Below are positions 32,855-39,667 of a stretch of DNA of 64,000 nt, piece by piece. Origin of the DNA: Mesorhizobium loti (GTDB lineage: Bacteria > Pseudomonadota > Alphaproteobacteria > Rhizobiales > Rhizobiaceae); NCBI RefSeq assembly GCF_003148495.1, contig NZ_QGGH01000018.1, positions 43,789-107,788 on the forward strand, written 5' to 3'. Numbering within the stretch: the first letter of the stretch is position 1; the number at the start of each line of letters is the position of its first letter. The translations under genes and the position numbers were made by a program. The notes under the pieces are model-generated. The model ran no database searches, was not told the origin of the DNA, and saw only the letters and a list, made by a program, of their open reading frames with translations.

Positions 32855-33580
32855 TCAGCCGCCGGCCGCGGTTTCGGCCAGCGCGATGCCGTTGGGCGTC
32901 GGCTTGACCGGCACGATGCCGCGCGCCAGCGCCAGCAAATATTTGTTGTATTCGGTGAACAGCACCCGCAAGGCCCGCGGCTTGGTCAGCCAGCCGCCAT
33001 TGTCGAGGTTGGAATTGACCACCGGATAGGGCTCGAGCTTGGCGCCGTGCAGCAGCCGGCCCATCTCAAGCAGGCTGCGCGGCATATGATAATTGTTGGT
33101 GACGAGGATCACCGTGCCATAGGCATGGCTCTCGACCCATTTGGCGCTTTCCTCGGCATTGCCGATCGTGTCGAGCGCAGCGCGGTCGATGTCGACACAG
33201 CAGGAGAACAGCCTGACGTCACCACCGGTCGCCGCCTGCAACTGGCGACGGCTGGCGGAAGGATGCACACCGCTGATCAGCAGCCGCTCGCCCTTGCCGG
33301 ACGCCAGCAGATCCATCGCGGCATCAAGGCGGGACTGGCCGCCGGTCAGCACGATGATCGCGTCTGCCTTGGCCGGGTTGGCGGGCGTTGTCAGGTGACT
33401 GACCTTGTTGGCGAACCAGCCGAAGCCGCCGGCAAACAAAGTTGCGAGGATGAGCACAGAGAGAGCGGATAGGCGCAACGCGGCCCTTAGACGGCTCACC
33501 GTGCTACGGTCATGCGAACGGGCAACCACCACTGGCATCTGCCCAGCCGTACCGGTCGATTCCCGCGCGTCCATAGCCAT
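32855..33580 (-). CDS. YdcF family (DUF218) membrane-anchored protein
   Basis: The 241-residue product begins at the ATG at 33580 (MAMDARES); the ATG at 33574 is an alternative. One membrane helix (LSVLILATLFAGGFGWFANKV) near residue 40 anchors a periplasmic or cytoplasmic DUF218 domain with ADAIIVLTGGQSRLDAAMDLLASGKG, LLISGVH, VDIDRAALDTIGNAEESAKWV and TVILVTNNYHMPRSLLEM. Members include SanA and ElyC, linked to envelope integrity. It is upstream of ftsX on the same strand, separated by an intergenic palindrome, and the set ftsE-ftsX-ydcF-plsC is often together in alphaproteobacteria (from memory). The activity is unknown. Confidence 0.85.
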   Translation of the reverse strand: MAMDARESTGTAGQMPVVVARSHDRSTVSRLRAALRLSALSVLILATLFAGGFGWFANKVSHLTTPANPAKADAIIVLTGGQSRLDAAMDLLASGKGERLLISGVHPSASRRQLQAATGGDVRLFSCCVDIDRAALDTIGNAEESAKWVESHAYGTVILVTNNYHMPRSLLEMGRLLHGAKLEPYPVVNSNLDNGGWLTKPRALRVLFTEYNKYLLALARGIVPVKPTPNGIALAETAAGG

Positions 33581-33651
33581 ATGGTTAGTCCTGAAATGCG
33601 CCCTTGGGTAGGTAAAAGACGCACTTTGCGTTACGTGAATTCTCCATCCGT

Positions 33652-33721
33652 GATCACCCTGTCTTATCCATGCCGTTGTCCCAAAACCGGTTCCCACTTC
33701 TGGGCGACATGGATCACCCTG
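33652..33721. repeat. Intergenic palindrome flanked by a 10-bp direct repeat of the ftsX 3' end
   Basis: CCATGCCGTTGTCCCAAAACCGG pairs with CCACTTCTGGGCGACATGG: the arms are CCATG/CATGG with CCCAAAA and TTCTGGG inside, at 33669-33711. GATCACCCTG is present at 33652-33661 and again at 33712-33721. The right copy covers the ftsX stop codon. This looks like an insertion with target duplication. Confidence 0.75.
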
Positions 33722-34709
33722 CATCCGGTTGGCGGACATCGATGTCGCTGAGATAGGCAACGACGGTGGCGTGGGACGTCGCAGCCGTGAGCCCGCCGAT
33801 CACCAGCACCATCAAGACGACACCGAGATAGCCTGCCGAACCGATGGCGAAATTGCCGAATAGGGCGGTTGCCTGGTCGGCCTGCGGTGTCGCCATGTTG
33901 CGCGACGACCACCAGGAAAAGACGATGAAGACGAGCACTGCCGCCGCCCCGCCGGCCGCCGCGCCCTTCATGCCGGTGACCAGGAAATGACGGCGGAATT
34001 CGCGTGCGATGAATTGTGCCTCGGCGCCGACGAAATGCAGCACCTCGATGATGTGGCCGTTACCGGCCATGGCGCCGCGTGTGGCGAACACCACGGTCAA
34101 CACCGTCGCCGACAGCATCAGCGCCAGCACGGCGATGCCGATGGTCACCGTGGTGCGGGCCATGGCGACCAGCCGGTCGACCCAGGTGCGGTGATCGTCG
34201 AGCGATGCGCTCGGCAGTCTCGGTGTGATCGCGGCGCGCATGGCGGCGAAATCGGGCGGGCTGTTCTCATCGATGGTGACGATGATCAGGCGCGGCACCG
34301 GCAGCTCGTCGATGTTGAGGCCTGAACCCAGCCATGGCTCCAGCAGCCTCGCGGTCGCCTCGCGATCGATGATCTTGGTTGCTTTGACGCCGGGAAATTC
34401 GCCGGCGATCTGCGAGGCCTGGGCAAGGGCTGCCTCCATGTCTAGGCCGTCGACCGGCTTGACCTGGATCGTCGCCTCGCGCGAGATCTGGTTCTCCCAG
34501 ACAGACGCGGTGTCGCGCACCAGCGTCACCGCGCCGAAGGTCAGGCAAGACAGGAAGGTCATGATGGCGATGACCAGCACCAGCGCCCGGCCGGCAATGT
34601 TCTGCGCCGGCACGATCGGCGCCATCCTGCGCTGGGCGCGCGGCTTTGCCTCGGTCGCCTCGGCGTCCTGCTCTCGTTCCACAAGATGGTCGGCGGACAG
34701 CTCAGTCAT
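33714..34709 (-). CDS. ftsX: Cell division protein FtsX
   Basis: FtsX is the membrane partner of the ATPase FtsE and, in the septal ring, controls peptidoglycan hydrolases. The 331-residue protein has an N-terminal cytoplasmic tail with QRRMAPIVPAQNIAGRALVLVIAIMTFLSCL (the first helix), a periplasmic domain with LVRDTASVWENQISREATIQVKPVDG, and three C-terminal helices with AMAGNGHIIEVLHFVGAEAQFIAREF between them, the typical FtsX loop. The first eight bases overlap ftsE. It ends at an intergenic palindrome with its stop inside a direct repeat. Confidence 0.93.
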   Translation of the reverse strand: MTELSADHLVEREQDAEATEAKPRAQRRMAPIVPAQNIAGRALVLVIAIMTFLSCLTFGAVTLVRDTASVWENQISREATIQVKPVDGLDMEAALAQASQIAGEFPGVKATKIIDREATARLLEPWLGSGLNIDELPVPRLIIVTIDENSPPDFAAMRAAITPRLPSASLDDHRTWVDRLVAMARTTVTIGIAVLALMLSATVLTVVFATRGAMAGNGHIIEVLHFVGAEAQFIAREFRRHFLVTGMKGAAAGGAAAVLVFIVFSWWSSRNMATPQADQATALFGNFAIGSAGYLGVVLMVLVIGGLTAATSHATVVAYLSDIDVRQPDAG

Positions 34710-35361
34710 AGATGTCCAGCCTTCCGCCGGCCAGGATCATGCGGCGCGCGTCGACCTGTTCCATCAGTCCGAGGTCATGGGTGGCGATCACCACCGCGGT
34801 GCCCAGACGGTTGAGCTCGATGAACAGCCGCAGCAGGCGTCGCGCCAGCGGCGGATCGACATTGCCGGTCGGCTCGTCGGCCAGCAGGATTTCCGGCTGC
34901 TCGATCAGCGCACGCGCGATCGCCGCGCGCTGCTTCTCGCCGCCGGACAGAACCGGCGGCAGCACATGCATCCGCTCGCCCAGCCCGACCCATTTCAACA
35001 GTTCGGTGACATCGGTGCGGTAGCTCGCTTCCTCGCGCCCGCGCACGCGCAGCGGCAGCGCGACGTTCTCGTAAGTGGTCATGTGGTCGAGCAGGCGAAA
35101 ATCCTGGAACACGACGCCGATGCGGCGGCGCAGATGCGGCAGCTCGGTGCGCGAGATGCGCGAGCGATCCTTGCCGAATATGGTGATCAGCCCGCGCGTC
35201 GGCTTCAGCGACATGAACAGCAGACGCAGCAACGTCGTCTTGCCGGCGCCCGAAGGCCCGCTGAGGAACTGGAAGGAGCGCTCCGGAATGTGCAGGGAGA
35301 TGTCGCGGAGGATTTCCGGACCCATGCCATAGCGGAGGCCGACATTTTCGAAACGAATCAA
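34702..35361 (-). CDS. ftsE: Cell division ATP-binding protein FtsE
   Basis: FtsE is the ATPase of the FtsEX complex. The 219-residue protein has Walker A GPSGAGKTT near residue 35, Q-loop VVFQDFRLLDHMT, signature LSGGEKQRAAIARAL near 137 and Walker B EILLADEPTGNVDP. The length is normal. Translation is coupled to ftsX by an 8-bp overlap. A TTAA-N7-TTAA CtrA box lies 71 bp upstream of the start, which fits cell-cycle control. Confidence 0.95.
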   Translation of the reverse strand: MIRFENVGLRYGMGPEILRDISLHIPERSFQFLSGPSGAGKTTLLRLLFMSLKPTRGLITIFGKDRSRISRTELPHLRRRIGVVFQDFRLLDHMTTYENVALPLRVRGREEASYRTDVTELLKWVGLGERMHVLPPVLSGGEKQRAAIARALIEQPEILLADEPTGNVDPPLARRLLRLFIELNRLGTAVVIATHDLGLMEQVDARRMILAGGRLDIYD

Positions 35362-35431
35362 TTTCGGCGACCTGAAATTCGGCGCGGCAGCGAGCCGGCC
35401 TGTTCTGGGTAAAGACCATCGGCTGGCATGG

Positions 35432-35446
35432 TTAACCGGCGGTTAA
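35432..35446. promoter_or_regulatory. CtrA box (TTAA-N7-TTAA) upstream of ftsEX
   Basis: TTAA at 35432-35435 and TTAA at 35443-35446 are separated by exactly seven bases (CCGGCGG), the consensus of the master cell-cycle regulator CtrA of alphaproteobacteria. A half site TTAACC lies at 35493. The region is shared with the rightward gene at 35554. Confidence 0.65.
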
Positions 35447-35553
35447 TTCCTAGGCTCTTTCGGCTCGTCACGAGGGCTCCGGTGGGGAAGCGTTAACCAT
35501 TTGTGTTTACGCAAAAGAAACGAAAAGCGAACACGTGCTGCAATGCTGGGGCC

Positions 35554-36198
35554 ATGATGCCTGACGATCGAACCGCGCGCCCGGTTTCCGGCGAAATCAT
35601 GACCGATCCGGCGGCAATTGCCGCTACGGACCGGTTCATGCGTGGTTCGGCTGCCGACATCGTCGATGCCGACTACGTGGTGATGCCACGTCTTGTCCCT
35701 GCCGTGGAAAGCGTTTCACCGCTGCCGCGCGCGATCGTCACACCGCCCATCGAGGGCATGGACATGCTGCGCAAGCCCGAGGCCCCGGCGGAACGGCCGC
35801 CGGCCTCGCGCGGCGGGCCGATCTTCTGGATCGCCGGCATCGGCGCCGCGCTGGCCGCCTTCTGGGTTTCCGGCGGGCACGCGCTGGTGCGCCAGGCGCC
35901 GTTCCTGTCGGGTGCGCAGGCCTCGGCGCTCAGCATTTCGGGCGTCACGTCACGCGTCGACGCCTCCGGGCCGAACCCCGCGCTGTTCGTCGATGGCGAG
36001 GCCGTCAATGATGGTGCCAAACCGGCGCAGTTGCCGCCGCTCGAAATCCGGGTGACCGGCAATGACGGGCGCACAACCCGCTATACGTTGGGGACATCCG
36101 GCCGCGCGCTGGCGTCCGGCGAAAGATTCGGCTTTGCCAGCCGGCTCGACGTGCCTAAGAACGGCGTAAGGACCGTTTTGGTCACTTTCGCCCAATAG
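35554..36198 (+). CDS. Conserved membrane protein of unknown function
   Basis: The product has 214 residues from the ATG at 35554 (a GTG-less upstream extension to 35503 has a poor context). One membrane helix at about residue 90 (PIFWIAGIGAALAAFWVSGGHAL) separates an N-terminal Pro-rich, presumably cytoplasmic tail from a C-terminal domain that runs ISGVTSRVDASGPNPALFVDGEAVNDG, LPPLEIRVTGNDG, RYTLG and ASGERFGFASRLDVPKNGVRTVLV. The order resembles DUF3426-type proteins, which lie next to zinc-ribbon modules in some bacteria, but no zinc ribbon is present here. It is 24 bp upstream of hpt and divergent from ftsE. Confidence 0.6.
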   Translation: MMPDDRTARPVSGEIMTDPAAIAATDRFMRGSAADIVDADYVVMPRLVPAVESVSPLPRAIVTPPIEGMDMLRKPEAPAERPPASRGGPIFWIAGIGAALAAFWVSGGHALVRQAPFLSGAQASALSISGVTSRVDASGPNPALFVDGEAVNDGAKPAQLPPLEIRVTGNDGRTTRYTLGTSGRALASGERFGFASRLDVPKNGVRTVLVTFAQ

Positions 36199-36222
36199 GC
36201 GATCACCGGGGAAAGACCACCA

Positions 36223-36765
36223 ATGCCCATCGTACGCGGCAAGGACATCGAAGTCCTGTTTTCGGCATCGGCGATCGCGCGGCGCAATCTCGAGCTTGCC
36301 AAGGAGATCGCCGGCCACGATTATCACGATTTGCTGGTGATCTCGGTGCTGAAGGGCTCGTTCATCTTCGCCGCCGATCTCATCCGCGCCATGCACGATG
36401 TCGGCCTGTCGCCCGAGGTCGAATTCATCTTCATCTCCAGCTACGGCGCCGGCACCACCAGCGGCGAGGTGAGGGTGCTGCGCGACATCGACAATGAGGT
36501 CGCCGGCCGTGACGTGCTGTTGATCGACGACATTCTCGAATCGGGCAAGACGCTGAGCTTCACCCGCGACCTGATGCTGTCGCGGGGCGCCAAGAGCTGT
36601 TCCATCGCGGTGCTGCTCGACAAGCGCATGCGCCGCCAGACCGCGCTCAATGCCGACTATGTCGGCTTCGACTGCCCCGACTATTTCGTCGTCGGCTACG
36701 GCATGGACGTTGCCCACGCTTTTCGCGAGTTGCCGTTTGTCGGCGTCGTCAAAGGGGACGTGTGA
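36223..36765 (+). CDS. hpt: Hypoxanthine phosphoribosyltransferase
   Basis: Hpt salvages hypoxanthine or guanine with PRPP. The 180-residue protein has LLVISVLKGSFIFAADLIRAM, the substrate-specific loop SSYGAGTTSGEVRVLRDID, the PRPP signature VLLIDDILESGKTL and the C-terminal VGFDCPDYFVVGYGMD. The aspartates in DDILESGKT bind Mg-PRPP. It lies 24 bp after the membrane protein gene and ends in a GTGA that overlaps an upstream start option of the response regulator. Confidence 0.95.
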   Translation: MPIVRGKDIEVLFSASAIARRNLELAKEIAGHDYHDLLVISVLKGSFIFAADLIRAMHDVGLSPEVEFIFISSYGAGTTSGEVRVLRDIDNEVAGRDVLLIDDILESGKTLSFTRDLMLSRGAKSCSIAVLLDKRMRRQTALNADYVGFDCPDYFVVGYGMDVAHAFRELPFVGVVKGDV

Positions 36766-36804
36766 GCGACATCAAAAATGCTTGGCGATGCTGCGCGCTT
36801 TCAG

Positions 36805-36820
36805 GAAAAGTCAACTTTTC
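36805..36820. promoter_or_regulatory. Perfect inverted repeat GAAAAGT-CA-ACTTTTC upstream of the response regulator
   Basis: Seven-base arms with a 2-bp spacer lie 20 bp before the ATG at 36840. It may be an operator or a hairpin in the leader. It also fits a terminator-like stem for hpt but no T run follows. Confidence 0.45.
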
Positions 36821-36839
36821 AGCGCCAAATATGCCGGCC

Positions 36840-37211
36840 ATGGCAAAGCTTCTGATCGTCGAGGACGATGAGTCCGTCCGCACCCTGGCAGCCCGCGCGC
36901 TTGAACGCGCCGGGCACACAATCGATATCGCGGCGGACGGCGCGCAAGGGCTTTCGCTGATCCAGGCCGCGCGTGGCGGCTACGATCTTGTCGTCTCCGA
37001 CATCCGCATGCCGGAGATGGACGGCATCGAGATGGCGATCGCGGCGGCAGCGCTCTTCCCATCGATGAAGATCATGCTGATGACCGGCTATGCCGACCAG
37101 CGCGAGCGTGCCGAGGAATTGAACGGCATTATCCTCGATGTCGTGCAGAAGCCTTTTACGCTGGCCGAAATCCGCTCGCGCGTCGAACGGGCGCTGATCT
37201 GCTTCGCCTGA
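36840..37211 (+). CDS. Single-domain response regulator (receiver only)
   Basis: The 123-residue product is a CheY-like receiver with no output domain. The acidic pocket is LLIVEDDESVRT, the phospho-acceptor Asp is in YDLVVSDIRMPEMDG, and the conserved Thr and Lys lie in IMLMTGYADQRERAEE and DVVQKPFTLAEI. The length and single-domain plan recall CpdR, but the sequence around the Thr (TGYADQRERAEEL) differs from CpdR as I remember it, so I do not assign that name. It lies behind hpt. An in-frame GTG at 36762 overlaps the hpt stop and is an alternative start. Confidence 0.85.
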   Translation: MAKLLIVEDDESVRTLAARALERAGHTIDIAADGAQGLSLIQAARGGYDLVVSDIRMPEMDGIEMAIAAAALFPSMKIMLMTGYADQRERAEELNGIILDVVQKPFTLAEIRSRVERALICFA

Positions 37212-38159
37212 TCAGGCTGGATCGGCAGCAGTGAGCACGGGTGCAGCGCTCTTGCGCCGTTCGGTGTTGAGCGCCATCAGGCCGGCGCCGATGATCAAGG
37301 CAGCACCGATCACGGTTGTCGACCGTGGTACTTCGGCGAAGAACAGGAAACCCCACAGCGGCGACCACAGGATGCCGGTGTATTCGAAAGTGGCAACGCG
37401 GTTGGCCGGCGCCATCCGGTAGGCCTGCGACAGCAAGATCATACCTGCCGAAGCGACGAAACCGCAGGCCGCCATCTTGAGAAAATCGGGCAGCGTCGGC
37501 CACAGCCAGGGCCGCACCAGGAATTCCAGGCTCGGGTGGACGGCGTGAGTTATGCCAGCAAGGTGAAACGCGCCGGCCACCACGGCGGCGCCAACCAGAT
37601 AGGCGCCGTTCTGATAGAAGGCCATGACGGTGGACGATTCGGTATCGCCGATCTTGCGGGCCATCAACTGCGAAAAACCATAGAGCGCCGCCGAGCCCAG
37701 TGACAGCAGCGCCGCCCAGTCGAACAGCCCGGCGCCCGGGCGCAGCATCACGAGGACGCCGAACAGCCCGATCAGCACGGTCGCCAGCGTCCGCCAGGAG
37801 ACGCGCTCGCCAAGATACGGCCCGGCCAGCGCCATGATGAACAGCGGCGCCATGAAGTAGAGCGCCACCGCATCGGCCAGCGGCAAGGCAGCGATGGCCA
37901 GATAGTACACCGTATAGGAGGTGAACTGGATGAAGGCGCGCACAGTAAGCATGCCGAATCGCCTCGACAGGATCGCCCGCAAGCCGACATCGGCATGGAC
38001 CAGAAAGATCAGGATCGGCAGAGCGACGATCGAGCGGATCGCCATCACCTCGGTCACCGGATAACCGCTCGACACGGCTTTGACGAGCGGATCCTGCAGC
38101 GAGAAGACCAGCACGCCCAGACACAGGCTCAGGATGCCGCGCACCATCCGGTTCTGCAT
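37212..38159 (-). CDS. EamA/DMT-family membrane transporter
   Basis: The 315-residue protein has ten predicted membrane helices. The first EamA repeat holds LGVLVFSLQDPLVKAVSSGYPVTEVMAIRSIVALP (key motif FSLQDPLVK), the second GSAALYGFSQLMARKIGDTESSTVMAFYQNGAYLVG. ALPLADAVALYFMAPLFIMALAGPYLGERV is the central loop of S-adenosylmethionine transporter-like members. The substrate is not known. It is convergent with the response regulator (1 bp apart) and divergent from a LysR gene, which may control it. Confidence 0.82.
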   Translation of the reverse strand: MQNRMVRGILSLCLGVLVFSLQDPLVKAVSSGYPVTEVMAIRSIVALPILIFLVHADVGLRAILSRRFGMLTVRAFIQFTSYTVYYLAIAALPLADAVALYFMAPLFIMALAGPYLGERVSWRTLATVLIGLFGVLVMLRPGAGLFDWAALLSLGSAALYGFSQLMARKIGDTESSTVMAFYQNGAYLVGAAVVAGAFHLAGITHAVHPSLEFLVRPWLWPTLPDFLKMAACGFVASAGMILLSQAYRMAPANRVATFEYTGILWSPLWGFLFFAEVPRSTTVIGAALIIGAGLMALNTERRKSAAPVLTAADPA

Positions 38160-38318
38160 GAGGGTTCCAGGCTCCAGTACCGCGACCGCAAGCACGCTTG
38201 CTGCAAGCTAAAAAGAACCCGCCACCGTTTCGGGCAGCGGGCACGAGTGAGGACTCTTGATTGGTCCGCGGCTGATTTCGCAGTCGCATATCCAATGGGT
38301 GTGGCCACTATCATCCTG

Positions 38319-38350
38319 CGTTTGACATGTTGCAAACGAATTGGAATGAT
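38319..38350. promoter_or_regulatory. Candidate LysR operator and promoter in the EamA/LysR divergent region
   Basis: CGTTTG at 38319-38324 and CAAACG at 38333-38338 form a 6-bp inverted repeat with an 8-bp spacer. TTGACA overlaps it at 38322-38327, with a possible AATGAT -10 at 38345-38350. The LysR gene starts at 38371. This suits autoregulation by the LysR protein. Confidence 0.35.
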
Positions 38351-38370
38351 ACCAGCGATCAAATTTCCTT

Positions 38371-39264
38371 ATGGCGGATTTCATGCGACCGACCCTCGAC
38401 AGCGACCTCCTGCGCACCTTCGTGGCGATTGCCGAGACCGGCAATTTCACCAAGGCGGCGGAGCAGGCCGGCCGCACCCAGTCGGCGGTGTCGATGCAGA
38501 TGAAGAAGCTCGAAGAGCTGATTGGCGACAGTCTGTTCGAGCGCGGTTCGCGCGGCGTCGCGCTGACGCGGCGCGGCGGCGAACTCATCGTCAACGCCCG
38601 CCGCATTGTCTCGCTGCTCGACGAGACGTCGGCGTCGATGGCGGCGCCGCCGCTCGGCGGGCCGGTGCGCATCGGCATTCCCGAAGAGTATGGCCACGCC
38701 ATCCTGTCGCGCGCGCTCGGTGCCTTTTCGAAGCGCCATACACAGGTGGAGGTCACCGTGCGCTATGCGCATTCGGGGGCACAGATAGCCGCGCTTGCCG
38801 CCGGCGAACTCGATCTGTGCGTGGTGTTTGAATGGCAGGATCCTGCCGGCGGCGAAGTGCTGATGCACGATCCGACCGTGTGGGTAACGTCGACCCTGCA
38901 CCATATGCATGACGAACAGCCGGTGCCGATCGCACTCTACAACCGGGCCGGCTGGTGCAAGGACTTCGCCATCAAATCGCTGGAGCAACGCGATCTTGCC
39001 TATCGTGTCGCCTATACCAGCGACACCACCGGCGGCCTCAAGCTCGCCGTCACCTCCGGACTGGCGATCGCGCCGATTTCACGCAGCAACATTCCCGACG
39101 GCTGCCGTGAACTGACGACCGCGGACGGGTTCGGCGCCATCGATTCCTCGAATGTGGTGATGCACCGCAACCCGAATGCGTCAGGCGAGGCGATCGACGG
39201 TATGCAGGAGGCAATCCGCGAAGCGTTCGTCAACAGGCTCACTCAGCCGGCGGCATCTTCATAG
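38371..39264 (+). CDS. LysR family transcriptional regulator
   Basis: This 297-residue LysR protein has the DNA-binding domain LLRTFVAIAETGNFTKAAEQAGRTQSAVSMQMKKLEELIG (key helix-turn-helix TKAAEQAGRTQSAVSMQMK) and FERGSRGVALTRRGGELI. The effector domain runs from PVRIGIPEEYGHAILSRALGAFSKRH to GGLKLAVTSGLAIAPISRSNIPDG. The effector is unknown. The gene is divergent from an EamA transporter. Its 3' end overlaps the convergent VOC gene by 22 bp. Confidence 0.92.
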   Translation: MADFMRPTLDSDLLRTFVAIAETGNFTKAAEQAGRTQSAVSMQMKKLEELIGDSLFERGSRGVALTRRGGELIVNARRIVSLLDETSASMAAPPLGGPVRIGIPEEYGHAILSRALGAFSKRHTQVEVTVRYAHSGAQIAALAAGELDLCVVFEWQDPAGGEVLMHDPTVWVTSTLHHMHDEQPVPIALYNRAGWCKDFAIKSLEQRDLAYRVAYTSDTTGGLKLAVTSGLAIAPISRSNIPDGCRELTTADGFGAIDSSNVVMHRNPNASGEAIDGMQEAIREAFVNRLTQPAASS

Positions 39265-39614
39265 AAATGCAGGCGGTTGCCGAATGGATCGGCGACCGAT
39301 ACCTCGCGGGTCTTCCACGGCGTCTCTTCCAGGCCCGGCTTGGCGAACCGGTATTTCTTGCCGATCAGTTCGCCATGCAGCGCGGCGATGTCCTCGACCT
39401 TGATGCGCACGGCAATGCCGGGTGCACCGTCGCCGTGATGTTCGCTGAGATGCAGGACGCAGCCATCGCGGCCGATCGCCATGTAAAGCGGCGCGTTGTC
39501 GTCGAAGCGATGCTCCCACTGCACCTCGAAGCCGAGGAAGCCGACATAGAATTCACGCGCCTTGGCAATGTCGAAGATGCGCAGGATGGGCGTGACGGCG
39601 CCAAGTCTAGGCAT
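39243..39614 (-). CDS. VOC/glyoxalase-bleomycin resistance family protein
   Basis: This 123-residue single-domain VOC protein has ILRIFDIAKAREFYVGFLGFEVQWEHRFDDNAPLYMAI, then VLHLSEHHGDGAPGIAVRIKVEDI, and PWKTREVSVADPFGNRLHFYE. The bleomycin-binding-like subclass without clear metal ligands is likely. The pattern EFYVGFLGFEVQWEHRF is typical of drug-binding and other small-molecule-binding members; the ligand is unknown. It overlaps the LysR gene by 22 bp on the opposite strand. The TIGR02302 gene lies upstream on the same strand, 50 bp from the start region. Confidence 0.85.
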   Translation of the reverse strand: MPRLGAVTPILRIFDIAKAREFYVGFLGFEVQWEHRFDDNAPLYMAIGRDGCVLHLSEHHGDGAPGIAVRIKVEDIAALHGELIGKKYRFAKPGLEETPWKTREVSVADPFGNRLHFYEDAAG

Positions 39615-39667
39615 GGTGGTGCAACCGTTGAAGAGGGTTTTCGGGCGGGGTGGGAGGCGGGCAATCC

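Noticed and set aside
36840..37211. Naming the single-domain response regulator cpdR
   Set aside because: Length and plan fit, but the residues around the Thr and the C-terminus do not match CpdR as I remember it, so no symbol is given.
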